In this document: positions 7,559 to 16,385 of the stretch, piece by piece | Numbering within the stretch: position 1 is the first letter of the stretch | How the letters are laid out: every line of letters starts with the position of its first letter | Assembly (NCBI GenBank): GCA_900317095.1 | Contig: ONFL01000004.1 | Coordinates: 1-36,232 of the forward strand | Direction: 5' to 3' | DNA length: 36,232 bases | Source: an uncultured Eubacteriales bacterium | Lineage (GTDB): Bacteria > Bacillota > Clostridia > Lachnospirales > Lachnospiraceae | Position numbers and translations under genes: made by a program | Notes under the pieces: model-generated | The model's input: the letters and a program-made list of their open reading frames with translations, nothing else | Databases searched by the model: none | What the model was told of the DNA's origin: nothing

Positions 7559-8964
7559 CAGAGGATCCTCCAGGCTGCCGGATATTTATTTTTCAGCTGG
7601 CTGCCGGAAGCCTTCGCCCATCCCAGCGGATAATCGTCTGTACAGACCAGAGTCCATCCGCTTTCCAGACTTTCGCCGCAGTTAATAGTCTCACAGCGAA
7701 GATAACGCAGAACCTGCTGGCTGTCCGCAGGAAAAGAAATCCTCTTCCGGCAGCAGGCGGGATCCAGGATCCGGCTCATGGCAGCAGACGGCTCAAAACG
7801 GCCTTTTTTAATCTGTCCCAGAAGGACTCCGCTTCGCAGGACATGCACGCCCGGCAGAGCAGGCAGATAATCCGGCAGGTACTGCACGTAGCCCTCTCTT
7901 ATGCGCAGGCGCCTTTTGTCAGGCTGAAAATCTATGCCTTCTTTTTTCAGAAAATCTAAAAAGGGGCCCGCATCAGACGCACAGTTCTCTTCGGGGGCAT
8001 CTCCCCGCTCCGGCGGTCCGGCTGTTTCCTGCCCGCCTTTTATGAGAACAGCGGTAAAATGCCCTTCCCCCTCACAGCGGTGAGGCCAGATGCGGATGGT
8101 ATTTGCCAGCTGCCGGGATCCATTTCCCCAGGCAGGTACGCCCCGTCCGGTCTTTTCGTATATGCCGGGCAGCTCTTCTTCCATATCTTTCACATAGAAA
8201 GAGGGTTCCTGTTCCAGCAGGAAGGATACGCTTCCTTCATCCTCACGGGCAGAAAATGTGCAGGTTGAGTATACCAGCCGGCCCCCCGGACGCAGCATGG
8301 CAGCGGCTGCCAGCAGGATCTGATGCTGAAGCGTTTCGTAGAATTCGGGCCCGTTCTTCTGCCAGGCGCCCATCATAGCACTGTCCTTATGGAACATACC
8401 CTCTCCCGAACAGGGCGCATCCACAAGGATCCGGTCAAAATATTCCGGCAGCAGAGCGGCCAGTTTTTCAGGCGCCGCGCTTGTTACCATGCAGCAGCCC
8501 GCTCCCGCTGTCTCAATGTTGTGAAGCAGGGCTTTTGCCCGCGACCGGCTGATGTCATTGGACACAAGCAGGCCCCTTCCTTCCATGGAAGCGGCAGCCG
8601 CGGTGCTTTTTCCTCCGGGGGCCGCGCACAGGTCCAGAACCCGTTCTCCCGGCCTGGCCCCGCAGAGCACAGCCGGCAGCATGGCGGATGCCTCCTGCAG
8701 ATAGTAAATACCCGCATGGTAGTAAGGGTGGGAGGAATAGGTTTTTTTGTCGGATATATAAAAGCCGTTCGGCGCCCAGGGAACACCCCGGTCCAGGCCG
8801 GGAAGGGCATGTGCCAGTTCCTGCGGGGATATTTTCAGGGTATTGGCGCGCAGGCCGTTGTGAAAAGGCTTCTGGTAGCTTTTTTCAAAAGCCGCATATT
8901 CCTCCCCCAGCATATCCTGCATGCGGCTTTTAAATGTATCAGGGAAATGTACTGTCTTATTCAC
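7558..8964 (-). CDS. rsmF: RsmF/YebU-type rRNA m5C methyltransferase (NOL1/NOP2/Sun family)
   Basis: This is a SAM-dependent RNA cytosine-C5 methyltransferase acting on rRNA, with the RsmF-type C-terminal extension. With the GTG start it is 468 residues. SAM binding is at DLCAAPGGKS (about 111-120). The two catalytic cysteines are in DAPCSGEGMF (Cys185) and YSTCTFSAREDEG (Cys235). The C-terminal half (about 330-468) includes an RNA-binding-like region ending in the YPLGWAKASGSQLKNKYP stretch typical of RsmF. I chose the GTG at 8962-8964 because homologues begin near FPDTFKSRMQDMLG, and the open frame upstream merely overlaps rnhA. A GAGG motif precedes it. It overlaps the end of rnhA by eight bases. 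The exact methylated cytosine cannot be predicted. Confidence 0.87.
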   Translation of the reverse strand: MNKTVHFPDTFKSRMQDMLGEEYAAFEKSYQKPFHNGLRANTLKISPQELAHALPGLDRGVPWAPNGFYISDKKTYSSHPYYHAGIYYLQEASAMLPAVLCGARPGERVLDLCAAPGGKSTAAAASMEGRGLLVSNDISRSRAKALLHNIETAGAGCCMVTSAAPEKLAALLPEYFDRILVDAPCSGEGMFHKDSAMMGAWQKNGPEFYETLQHQILLAAAAMLRPGGRLVYSTCTFSAREDEGSVSFLLEQEPSFYVKDMEEELPGIYEKTGRGVPAWGNGSRQLANTIRIWPHRCEGEGHFTAVLIKGGQETAGPPERGDAPEENCASDAGPFLDFLKKEGIDFQPDKRRLRIREGYVQYLPDYLPALPGVHVLRSGVLLGQIKKGRFEPSAAMSRILDPACCRKRISFPADSQQVLRYLRCETINCGESLESGWTLVCTDDYPLGWAKASGSQLKNKYPAAWRIL

Positions 8965-9439
8965 CGCTGTATCCCTCGTCCTCCTTCCAGGGACCCTGGT
9001 CTGCCGCGCAGGTCGCCAGACGGTCGCAGACTTCATTCTGGGGATGACCGGCATGTCCCTTTACCCAGTTCCAGGTGATCTGATGGATATTTGAAAGTTC
9101 ATAGAGCTGCTGCCAGAGTTCGGGATTCTTCAGCTGCTGATTCTTCCCGCGCTTCCATCCCTTTTTACGCCAGCTGTCGACCCAGTGCAGACGGAAGGCG
9201 TCTATGACATATTTGGAATCTGAATAGACGTCGACCATGCAGGGATAGTTCAGACATCTGAGGGCGCTGATCACACCAAGCAGCTCCATGCGGTTGTTGG
9301 TGGTGTTTGTGTAGCCCTGGCTCATCTGCTTTGTATATAGCTTTCCGTTCTCGTCCCTATATTCAAGAACGGCGCCCCAGCCCCCTTTTCCGGGATTTCC
9401 GCGTGAAGCGCCGTCTGTATAGACCGTAATTTTTTTCAT
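8957..9439 (-). CDS. rnhA: Ribonuclease HI
   Basis: RNase HI degrades the RNA strand of RNA-DNA hybrids, such as R-loops and primers. All residues of the two-metal site are visible: Asp9 (YTDGASRGNPG), Glu52 (NNRMELLG), Asp74 (YSDSKYV) and Asp139 (EVCDRLA), with the catalytic-loop His129 in WVKGHAGHPQN. The basic protrusion KKGWKRGKNQQLKN, as in E. coli RNase HI, is present. Length (160 residues) is normal. It overlaps plsY by four bases and the rsmF start by eight. A second RNase H (rnhB) is encoded at 14049, so the organism has both types. Confidence 0.97.
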   Translation of the reverse strand: MKKITVYTDGASRGNPGKGGWGAVLEYRDENGKLYTKQMSQGYTNTTNNRMELLGVISALRCLNYPCMVDVYSDSKYVIDAFRLHWVDSWRKKGWKRGKNQQLKNPELWQQLYELSNIHQITWNWVKGHAGHPQNEVCDRLATCAADQGPWKEDEGYSGE

Positions 9440-10068
9440 GGATTTTTTTTCTTTTTACTTTTTTTCACAAATTTGTTTTCTGTTCCGTTCCTGAGCCTTT
9501 TTATATTCTCGCGGTGGCGGATCCATACAAAAATGGTATAAGGCCAGGCAAGAGCAAACATGCTCCACTGCCCGGGGTAGAAAAACAGCATCATAAAGGG
9601 AAACATCAGGGTAAGCGTCAGAGAGACGACTGACATATACCTTGTGATAAAAAATATAACAAAAAAGACGGCTGTCGCGATGGCTGCCATCCGCCAGTCA
9701 AAGGCCAGCATGACGCCGCCGGTCACGGCCATGCCCTTTCCGCCCTTAAAGTGCAGGTAAGGAGGATAGCTGTGGCCCAGAACGGCCCCGAATCCTGTGA
9801 TCATTCCGAGGATATTTGTCACCGGCAGGCCCGCAAAAAGCACAAAACGTACCAGATGGACCGCAAAAACGACCTTTATAACATCGCCCGCGAAAACAAG
9901 ATATCCCGGGGCTTTCCCCAGCGTACGCACGGTATTGGATGTGCCGGGGTTGCCGCTTCCGTAATTGCGGATATCTATCCCGTAAAATATCTTTCCCAGG
10001 AAATATCCGCTCTCGAAAGTCCCGCATACATAACCGATGATCAGGCAGATCAGAACGCGTAACAGCAT
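9436..10068 (-). CDS. plsY: Acyl-phosphate:glycerol-3-phosphate acyltransferase PlsY
   Basis: PlsY is an integral membrane enzyme that transfers an acyl group from acyl-phosphate to glycerol-3-phosphate, the first step of phospholipid synthesis. It uses the acyl-phosphate made by PlsX, which is encoded at 25893. The 210-residue protein has five or so hydrophobic segments, the GSGNPGTSNTVRTLGK motif near residue 37, GHSYPPYLHFKGGKGMA near residue 114 and a basic C-terminal tail (VKKSKKKKNP). All three conserved cytoplasmic-loop motifs of the family can be recognised. It starts three bases after the der stop and overlaps rnhA by four bases. Confidence 0.96.
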   Translation of the reverse strand: MLLRVLICLIIGYVCGTFESGYFLGKIFYGIDIRNYGSGNPGTSNTVRTLGKAPGYLVFAGDVIKVVFAVHLVRFVLFAGLPVTNILGMITGFGAVLGHSYPPYLHFKGGKGMAVTGGVMLAFDWRMAAIATAVFFVIFFITRYMSVVSLTLTLMFPFMMLFFYPGQWSMFALAWPYTIFVWIRHRENIKRLRNGTENKFVKKSKKKKNP

Positions 10069-10071
10069 GAT

Positions 10072-11397
10072 TTAAGCTTTCTCCTTCCTCTCGCGGTATA
10101 TGAAATGCAGCGGCGTACCTCGGAAACCGAATGTATCTCTTATCTGATTTTCAATATAGCGGGTATAGGAAAAATGGGTCAGTTTCTTATCGTTTATAAA
10201 TATTACAAATGTAGGCGGCTTTACGCTGACCTGGGTAATATAATACAGGCGCAGCCGCTTTCCCTTGTCGGAAGGGGGCTGCTTCATAGCCACGGCTTCG
10301 CTGAGGATCTCGTTGAGTACGCCGGTTGCCACGCGCATGGCGTGATTTTCAATGACCGCGTCTATCATTTCATAAAGTCTGGGCAGCCGCTGGCCGGTGA
10401 GGACGGATATGTATATGATCTCCGCGTAGGACAAAAAGGCCAGTTTCTCGCGGATCTTTTTCGTAAAGTCATTTACTGTCTTGTTATCCTTTTCCAGCAG
10501 ATCCCATTTATTGACTGCGATGATCATGCCCTTGCCGCGTTCGTGGGCAATGCCCGCGATCCGGGCGTCCTGCTCCGTGACCCCTTCCACGGCATCTATC
10601 ATGAGAATGACCAGGTCCGCTCTTTCGACCGCAGAAACTGTGCGGATGATACTGTAGCGCTCCAGGTCTTCTTTTACCTTGCTCTTGCGCCGCAGACCTG
10701 CTGTATCTATGAAGACATAATCCTTACCGTTCCGGCGTACGACTGTATCTATTGCGTCTCTTGTCGTCCCGGCAATGTCGCTGACGATGACCCGGTTGCT
10801 TCCGATCAGCCGGTTGACCAGGGAAGATTTTCCGACATTGGGCTTGCCGACCACGGCAATCCTCGGTCGTTCATCTTCCTCATTCTCTCCCTCTCCGTCG
10901 GGGAAATGGGCGATGACCTGATCCAGCATGTCTCCCAGCCCCGTCTTGGCGGCCGCGCTGATGGGAATGGGATCTCCTATGCCGAGATTATAGAATTCAT
11001 AGACATCGGGAAGGGACTTCTGATAGTTATCTGCCTTGTTGACTGCCAGAACCACTTTTTTAGAGACTTTGCGTATCATATGAGCTACTTCGTAATCTGC
11101 ATCTACAAGTCCCTCTCTGGCGTCTGTCAGAAAAATAATAACATCTGCGGTCTCCATGGCGATTTCCGCCTGCTCCCGCATATTCTTTAACAGGAGATCA
11201 TCGGTCTTGGGTTCTATGCCTCCTGTATCTATCAATGTGAATGGTTTATCCAGCCAGACAGCGTCGGCATAGATCCGGTCTCTTGTCACACCGGGGGTAT
11301 CTTTCACGATAGAGATCTGCCTGCCGGCCAGCGCGTTAAATAATGTTGACTTCCCTACATTAGGCCGTCCGATGATGGCAACGATCGGTTTGCTCAT
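10072..11397 (-). CDS. der: GTPase Der (EngA), 50S ribosome assembly
   Basis: Der is an essential tandem GTPase that helps assemble the 50S subunit. The first GTPase domain has P-loop GRPNVGKS (10-17), DTGG (57-60) and NKAD (120-123). The second has GKPNVGKS (184-191), DTAG (231-234) and NKWD (296-299). A KH-like domain fills about 350-441. Length (441) is standard. An AGAGGTG ribosome binding site precedes the ATG. Its position next to plsY is the usual Firmicutes arrangement. No anomalies are seen. Confidence 0.98.
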   Translation of the reverse strand: MSKPIVAIIGRPNVGKSTLFNALAGRQISIVKDTPGVTRDRIYADAVWLDKPFTLIDTGGIEPKTDDLLLKNMREQAEIAMETADVIIFLTDAREGLVDADYEVAHMIRKVSKKVVLAVNKADNYQKSLPDVYEFYNLGIGDPIPISAAAKTGLGDMLDQVIAHFPDGEGENEEDERPRIAVVGKPNVGKSSLVNRLIGSNRVIVSDIAGTTRDAIDTVVRRNGKDYVFIDTAGLRRKSKVKEDLERYSIIRTVSAVERADLVILMIDAVEGVTEQDARIAGIAHERGKGMIIAVNKWDLLEKDNKTVNDFTKKIREKLAFLSYAEIIYISVLTGQRLPRLYEMIDAVIENHAMRVATGVLNEILSEAVAMKQPPSDKGKRLRLYYITQVSVKPPTFVIFINDKKLTHFSYTRYIENQIRDTFGFRGTPLHFIYRERKEKA

Positions 11398-11417
11398 TCT
11401 TTCACCTCTTTATATGC

Positions 11418-12761
11418 TTAAGGCAGCCGGTCTTCGGGTTCTTCGAGTATAGCCTGCACCAGGTCCTGCCCGTTTGATTTTACAATCCTTACAGGAATTT
11501 GTAAAGCGCTTTCAATGTCATCGACCGTCAGGTCATCCAGGAGGACATTCTCCCCGCTGCGCAGGACATTGACCGGAAGAAGCAGTGCGTCTCCCAGTTC
11601 TTTCCCCTTCAGCTGGGTGATAATATCCCTCCCGGTCAGCAGGCCTGAGACGGTGATATGTTGTCCGAAAAAATAATTTGTAATGGTGTGTACGTCCACC
11701 CTTGTTCCGGGAAACTTCTCTTCCAGCTGCCGGCACAGGCCGGCAATAAAAGGCGCGGCACTCTTGCCGGTGGCTATGGAAACGTGCCTGTTTCTGCGGT
11801 CAGGGTCAGCCTCCAGAAGGCCCTGATGGAATTCCGTATCCAGCAGGCGGAGCATGCCCACGCCGTTCTCCAGCTGCAGGTATCCGTCATAGCGGTCTTC
11901 CTGTGGAAGTTCTCTTCCGGCAAGCAGATACCATTCATCGGAGGCATGTACGAAATGTGTCCCGTAGTCGGCCATAATGCTTTTCTGCCAGCCCTCTATA
12001 CAATCTATCACCTTTGCCGCGTCCTCCGGCAGAAACGGATCCAGATGGAAGAGGCCGCCGCGGTGGTCAGACAGACCGACCGGCACCACGGAGACGCTCT
12101 GCATATAAGGAAGAAATTCCTTCAGATCAGCAATCGTTTTCTGCAGGTGTTCTCCATCATTGATATTCTTACAAAGGACGATCTGTGCATTCATGATGAT
12201 GCGGCCGTCATAAAGCTTCTGCAGCTGGTCGAGGATCCTGCCGGCAAAACGGTTGTGGAGCATCTTCTCCCGCAGCCGCGGTTCCGTAGTATGGACGGAA
12301 ATATTGATGGGTTCCATCTTATAGAGGATGATCCGTTCCAGCTCCGCGTCCTTCATGTTGGTCATGGTAATGTAGTTACCCTGGAGAAAGGAAAGACGGG
12401 AGTCGTCATCTTTGAAATACATGGTTTCCCGCATTCCTTTGGGAAGCTGATCTATGAAGCAGAATATACAGTCATTGCTGCAGGACCGGTAGTTGTCCAT
12501 GAGACTGCTGTCAAAGAGAATGCCCGGATCCTCGTCGTAGTCTTTCTCAATCTGCAGCAGCTGCTCTTCCCCGTCCTTTGTGCGGATCAGCATTTCAATG
12601 TACTCATCCTCTATGAGATATTGATAGTCAAAGACATCCTCTATGGCTTTCCCGTTCACAGACAGGACCACGTCGCCGGGCATCAGCTCCAGTTCCTGGG
12701 CAATGCTGCCCGGCTTTACCGCCCGGATGACCTGTTCATGAAAATTACTGCTCTCTTCCAA
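11418..12761 (-). CDS. DUF512 radical SAM protein with N-terminal PDZ domain
   Basis: A 447-residue protein of a conserved Firmicutes and cyanobacterial family with no proven reaction. An N-terminal PDZ-like segment (VIRAVKPGSIAQELELMPGDVVLSVNG, about 11-70) precedes a radical SAM cluster site Cys94-x3-Cys98-x2-Cys101 (SCSNDCIFCFIDQLPKGMR). The DUF512 domain follows (about 220-440), including NYFFGQHITVSGLLTGRDI. The only suitable start is TTG at 12759-12761, preceded by AAGGG at about nine bases; no in-frame ATG occurs before the PDZ region. It sits directly upstream of der, a common pairing that suggests, without proof, a link to ribosome assembly or RNA. Confidence 0.9.
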   Translation of the reverse strand: MEESSNFHEQVIRAVKPGSIAQELELMPGDVVLSVNGKAIEDVFDYQYLIEDEYIEMLIRTKDGEEQLLQIEKDYDEDPGILFDSSLMDNYRSCSNDCIFCFIDQLPKGMRETMYFKDDDSRLSFLQGNYITMTNMKDAELERIILYKMEPINISVHTTEPRLREKMLHNRFAGRILDQLQKLYDGRIIMNAQIVLCKNINDGEHLQKTIADLKEFLPYMQSVSVVPVGLSDHRGGLFHLDPFLPEDAAKVIDCIEGWQKSIMADYGTHFVHASDEWYLLAGRELPQEDRYDGYLQLENGVGMLRLLDTEFHQGLLEADPDRRNRHVSIATGKSAAPFIAGLCRQLEEKFPGTRVDVHTITNYFFGQHITVSGLLTGRDIITQLKGKELGDALLLPVNVLRSGENVLLDDLTVDDIESALQIPVRIVKSNGQDLVQAILEEPEDRLP

Positions 12762-12832
12762 AATCCTTTTCCCTTTTCCACGTAGTAATGAGTAACTTCC
12801 GGATCCGATTCCTTCATAATAGAAAGGATGTC

Positions 12833-13660
12833 TTACAGAAGCTGAAGAAAGGCGGCCAGTTCTCCGTGCCGGCCTTTTGACTTTCTATGCGACCAGAGCA
12901 GGCCGCTGTGACAGGCAGTGCAAAGGTCTGTTACGGCAATGTGCTCCGGGAGCAGACCGGCATCTGTCAGGATGTAATAATTGGCTTTCCAGAGATCCAG
13001 CTGATATTTGCCGTTCTTCTTATCCAGCAGTACATCGGAGAGCCTTTCTCCTGAAAACATTGCCTGAAAATGCTCCGCGACATCCTCCCCGACTTCATAG
13101 CATTCCTGTCCGATAGAGGGACCGATGGCCGCTATGATGTCCTGCGGCCTGCTGCCAAAGCAGTCCTGCATAGCCCGCACGGTCTTTTCCCCCATGCGGC
13201 CGGCAGTGCCTCTCCAGCCGGAATGGGACAGGCCTATGGCCTTATGAACCTTATCCACGAAAAAGAGGGGCACACAGTCAGCAAAGAGCGCCGTCAGCAT
13301 CAGCCCCGGTGTATCTGTTATCATGCCGTCCACATCATGATAATCCAGGGGCTTTGTAAGTCCTTTCCCCCGGTCTTCTTCTGTCATGCGCCGGATGTTG
13401 GTAGTATGGGTCTGGTCTGAGAGGACCATATCCTTCATATCGGCCCCCATGGCAGCTCCTATGCGGCGGAAGTTCTCAAGGACGAGCTCTTTGCTGTCCC
13501 CGCGTTTATAATCCAGGTTCATGCTTGCGAAATCTCCGCTGCTGACCCCGCCCAGCCTGGTTGAAAATCCGTGACGTACAATACCGGTTTCTTCTAAATT
13601 AGGAAACATAAGCACAGGGACTTCATCTGTTCCTGCCATCTTCATAGTTTTGGACTGCAT
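12833..13660 (-). CDS. pgeF: Peptidoglycan editing factor PgeF (YfiH/YlmD, laccase-domain family)
   Basis: PgeF-family proteins are cytosolic; in E. coli the homologue prevents misincorporation of L-serine in peptidoglycan precursors, while other members show purine nucleoside phosphorylase activity. This 275-residue copy has the conserved metal ligands His85 (SDQTHT), Cys129 (FADCVPLFFVD) and His146 (LSHSGWRGTAG), plus the C-terminal TDLCTACH and HRKSKGRHG stretches. Length is normal. GGGAGG precedes the ATG. It is last in the lepB-rbgA-rnhB-yraN-pgeF run. The stretch after it up to the DUF512 start (about 70 bases) shows no clear terminator or promoter. Confidence 0.92.
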   Translation of the reverse strand: MQSKTMKMAGTDEVPVLMFPNLEETGIVRHGFSTRLGGVSSGDFASMNLDYKRGDSKELVLENFRRIGAAMGADMKDMVLSDQTHTTNIRRMTEEDRGKGLTKPLDYHDVDGMITDTPGLMLTALFADCVPLFFVDKVHKAIGLSHSGWRGTAGRMGEKTVRAMQDCFGSRPQDIIAAIGPSIGQECYEVGEDVAEHFQAMFSGERLSDVLLDKKNGKYQLDLWKANYYILTDAGLLPEHIAVTDLCTACHSGLLWSHRKSKGRHGELAAFLQLL

Positions 13661-13675
13661 ATATATCCTCCCCTG

Positions 13676-14029
13676 TCACATAGAAAAGTCAAAGGCATTC
13701 TTATAAAGCTGCATGGACCGCGGTCCGCAGGCAACAATGTCGAAACGCACCGGTCTGTCAGCCGGGATCCCTTTCTCCAGCATATAGGCAGCCGCCGTCC
13801 TGCAGATATTCACCCTTTTCCTGCGGTCAACCGCTTCCAGCGGGCTCTGTAAAGATCCGGAGCTGCGGTATTTCACTTCCACAAAAACAAGCCATTTCCC
13901 ATCGAGGGCAATGATATCAAGCTCTGTGTGGTGCCTGCGCCAGTTTCTTTCCAGGATCTGCCAGCCCTTAGCTGTCAGCCGTTCTGCCGCGGCCTGCTCA
14001 TAGCTCTGCCCTTCTCGAAAGCGGTTCAT
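13676..14029 (-). CDS. YraN-family (UPF0102) endonuclease-like protein
   Basis: A 117-residue protein of the UPF0102/YraN family, which has a restriction-endonuclease-like PD-(D/E)XK fold and is thought to act on nucleic acids. The motif is visible as HTELDIIALDGKWLVFVEVKYR, giving Glu-Asp, a later Glu and the Lys of the core. The N-terminal GQSYEQAAAERLTAKGWQILERNWR is the usual family opening. Substrate is unknown. GGGAGG precedes the ATG. Placement directly after rnhB is very widely conserved and matches the Bacillus ylqF-rnhB region. Confidence 0.9.
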   Translation of the reverse strand: MNRFREGQSYEQAAAERLTAKGWQILERNWRRHHTELDIIALDGKWLVFVEVKYRSSGSLQSPLEAVDRRKRVNICRTAAAYMLEKGIPADRPVRFDIVACGPRSMQLYKNAFDFSM

Positions 14030-14048
14030 GAGACGCCTCCCGGAGCAT

Positions 14049-14804
14049 TCATATGAAATGCGTGATAAAGCTGGCCCGGTGTATGGGGCAGGGACCGTAC
14101 TTCTTGAGCGCTTTTATATGGTCAGCGGTTCCGTAGCCCTTATTCTGGGCAAAATGATACTGTGGATAGAGCTGATCGTAAGCCTCCATCATCCTGTCCC
14201 TGGTGACCTTGGCAATGATGCTGGCCGCAGCAATGGAAAGGCTTTTGGCATCCCCGTGTATGATCGGCACCTGCGTGATCTGCAGATCCGGTATGGTGAC
14301 GGCATCATTTAAAGACAGATCAGGATGGACCGTAAGTCTGTCAACTGCCTGCCGCATAGCCTGATAATCCGCCTGCAGGATATTGATCTGGTCTATCAGA
14401 GCGGCATCGGCAGAACCGATTCCCACACTGACGGCACGCTCCATGATCTGCGGATAGAGCTCCTCTCTTTTCCTGGCGGACAGTTTCTTGGAATCATTTA
14501 CATATAAAATGGGGTCATTCGGGTCCAGAACAACGGCAGCAGCCACCACCGGACCTGCCAGCGGTCCTCTTCCTGCTTCATCTATACCGCAGATGCAGTG
14601 AAAATCACTGTACAGATCCTCATAGTGAAGCATCTGGCGGACCCTGCTGCGCTCCTTCTCAAAAGCAGCCAGTCTGCGCCTGGCCGCGGCAAGCAGATTC
14701 TGCACACCGCTGCGGCTGTCATTCTCATACTGCCCAATAAGTACCGGGAGCTGATCCGCAGCTGCCTGCTGAAAGCGGCTGCGGATCTGTGCGATCGTCT
14801 CCAT
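14049..14804 (-). CDS. rnhB: Ribonuclease HII
   Basis: RNase HII removes single ribonucleotides from DNA and RNA from hybrids. With the ATG at 14802-14804 it has 251 residues, close to the B. subtilis enzyme, including an N-terminal extension of about 70 residues before the catalytic domain. Active-site residues are Asp75 and Glu76 (GIDEAGRGPLAGP), Asp167 (LNDAVTI) and Asp185 (GDAKSLSIAAASIIAKVTRD). The start is chosen because CAGGAGG lies eight bases upstream; the longer open frame overlaps the end of rbgA and has no family match. It follows rbgA by 16 bases, as in Bacillus. Confidence 0.95.
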   Translation of the reverse strand: METIAQIRSRFQQAAADQLPVLIGQYENDSRSGVQNLLAAARRRLAAFEKERSRVRQMLHYEDLYSDFHCICGIDEAGRGPLAGPVVAAAVVLDPNDPILYVNDSKKLSARKREELYPQIMERAVSVGIGSADAALIDQINILQADYQAMRQAVDRLTVHPDLSLNDAVTIPDLQITQVPIIHGDAKSLSIAAASIIAKVTRDRMMEAYDQLYPQYHFAQNKGYGTADHIKALKKYGPCPIHRASFITHFI

Positions 14805-14820
14805 AAGCTCTGCCTCCTGC

Positions 14821-15696
14821 TCAGACTTTCTCTTCATCTGCCGGCTGCGGGGGAAGTTCCAGGGTAATTCTTCCCAGCCTTCCGCTGCGGAAATCATCTA
14901 TCAGCAGGGCGGCTGCCTTGTCCAGATCCGGCTCGGCTCCCTTCATGAGACAGCCTCTTGCCCGGGCAATGTTCTCCAGGTCTTCCAGGCGGCCGGCTCC
15001 CGGCTCTATTCCATAACGGGCAGGGATCAATGCCGGATAAGCACTGCGCAGGTAGTCTATCAGTTCTACTGCCAGATCTGCTTTATGCAGGATATCATCG
15101 TTAATGGACCCGGCTGCCGCCAGCCGGGCGGCAGCCGCCTCGTCCTCCAGCCTGGGCCAGAGCAGGCCGGGCGTGTCCAGCAGTTCTATATTGCCGGGCA
15201 GCTTTACCCACTGCTTCCCCTTTGTGACCCCCGGTTTGTTGCCTGTTTTGGCACTGGCCCTGCCTGCGAATGTGTTTATAAAGGTGGATTTCCCCACATT
15301 GGGGATCCCGGCGATCATAGCCCGCAGAGGCCGGTTCTTTATTCCTCTCTTGCGGTCCCGTTCTATCTTGGCTGCGCAGGCCCGCGCGGTCAGGGCGCTC
15401 ACCCTGCGCACATCCGCCTTCTGACGGCAGTCCAGCGCCAGTGTGTAAAAGCCCGCGGCCCGAAAATAATCTTCCCAGGCAGCAGTTGCCTGCGGATCGG
15501 CCATATCAGCCTTATTGAGCAGAAGGATCCGGCTCTTGCCGCCGGCAAGCCTGTCAATGTCGGGATTCTTGCTTGCAAGAGGAAGGCGGGCGTCCACCAG
15601 CTCTATGATGATGTCTATAAGCCGGAGCTGTTCCTGCATCATCCTTTTTGCTTTGGCCATGTGTCCCGGATACCAGTTTATTCTTGAATCTGCCAT
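14821..15696 (-). CDS. rbgA: Ribosome biogenesis GTPase RbgA (YlqF)
   Basis: RbgA is a circularly permuted GTPase required for late 50S assembly, notably addition of L16 and neighbouring proteins. With the ATG at 15694-15696 it has 291 residues and starts MADSRINWYPGHMAKA, the family's N-terminal signature. The permuted order is evident: NKAD (61-64) comes before the P-loop GIPNVGKST (130-138) and DTPG (174-177). A C-terminal helical domain follows (about 195-280). The open frame extends 19 residues upstream but a GAGAG(A)AG ribosome binding site supports the inner ATG. Gene neighbours rplS, lepB and rnhB agree. Confidence 0.96.
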   Translation of the reverse strand: MADSRINWYPGHMAKAKRMMQEQLRLIDIIIELVDARLPLASKNPDIDRLAGGKSRILLLNKADMADPQATAAWEDYFRAAGFYTLALDCRQKADVRRVSALTARACAAKIERDRKRGIKNRPLRAMIAGIPNVGKSTFINTFAGRASAKTGNKPGVTKGKQWVKLPGNIELLDTPGLLWPRLEDEAAAARLAAAGSINDDILHKADLAVELIDYLRSAYPALIPARYGIEPGAGRLEDLENIARARGCLMKGAEPDLDKAAALLIDDFRSGRLGRITLELPPQPADEEKV

Positions 15697-15779
15697 AGCT
15701 TCTCTCTCTTTCAAAAAACGGAAACCGTTCCCGGGCAGGAAGACTTCCGGCAATTGTATACGGCGTCATGATATAAGAT

Positions 15780-16361
15780 TCAGTGGATGAACTTCATTCT
15801 CTTAAAGGGCGAGCATATCATCCAGACTTTCCCGATGATCTGCTGGCTGCTGACTGTGCCGATGCTGTCCAGCCTGCTGTCATCCCGGTTTTCATTGTAA
15901 TTATCGCAGAGAACGAAGTAATGATCTTCTTCGAGTTTTACACCTTCCTGCGCCGTACCGGCGTCCTCCAGCTTCTTATCATTAAAACTGATATCCAGCT
16001 GCTGGTCATTTACATAGATCTGCCCGCCGCTGATGCGGACCGTATCTCCCGGGACCCCGATCACCCGGCGGATATAAACGGGGCTGCTGTCGGAAGTTCC
16101 TATATGCATGGCGATCACGTCCATATTATGAATATTCCTGGAAGAAGCCCGGCTTGTAAGGACCCGGTCTTCACTCTGCAGAAGCGGTGCCATGGACTGA
16201 TCTATAACCACGACAACGTTCCCGACCCCGCGGACCAGCAGCAGAGCCGCCGCGGCGACCGCGATCAGACCGGCTATATACATCAGAACGTGAAGAAGAA
16301 GTCGGCGCACGCGCGCCTGTCTGGCAGAACTTTTTCTGCTTCCATGGAAAAAACTGGGCAA
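15780..16361 (-). CDS. lepB: Signal peptidase I-like protein with Arg at the catalytic Lys position
   Basis: Type I signal peptidases cleave signal peptides at the outer face of the membrane with a Ser-Lys dyad. With the TTG start at 16359-16361 (AAGGAGG seven bases upstream) this has 193 residues: a basic N-terminus, one membrane segment at about 22-45, then the catalytic domain. The nucleophile Ser56 is present (VVVIDQSMAPLL). In the box that normally reads YxKRVIGxPGD, this has VYIRRVIGVPGDTV, so the general-base lysine appears to be Arg98. The later box is also unusual: CDNYNENRDDSR instead of GDNRxxSxDSR, one residue longer. Location next to rplS and rbgA is standard for lepB. Either this is a diverged subtype or it does not use the usual dyad. 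Family call is firm; activity is uncertain. Confidence 0.85.
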   Translation of the reverse strand: MPSFFHGSRKSSARQARVRRLLLHVLMYIAGLIAVAAAALLLVRGVGNVVVVIDQSMAPLLQSEDRVLTSRASSRNIHNMDVIAMHIGTSDSSPVYIRRVIGVPGDTVRISGGQIYVNDQQLDISFNDKKLEDAGTAQEGVKLEEDHYFVLCDNYNENRDDSRLDSIGTVSSQQIIGKVWMICSPFKRMKFIH

Positions 16362-16385
16362 TCTGCATCCTCCTTCCGGCCGATA

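Noticed and set aside
8965..9054. Upstream ATG for rsmF giving a 498-residue protein
   Set aside because: The extra residues overlap rnhA in another frame and do not resemble the family; the GTG at 8962-8964 fits homologues.
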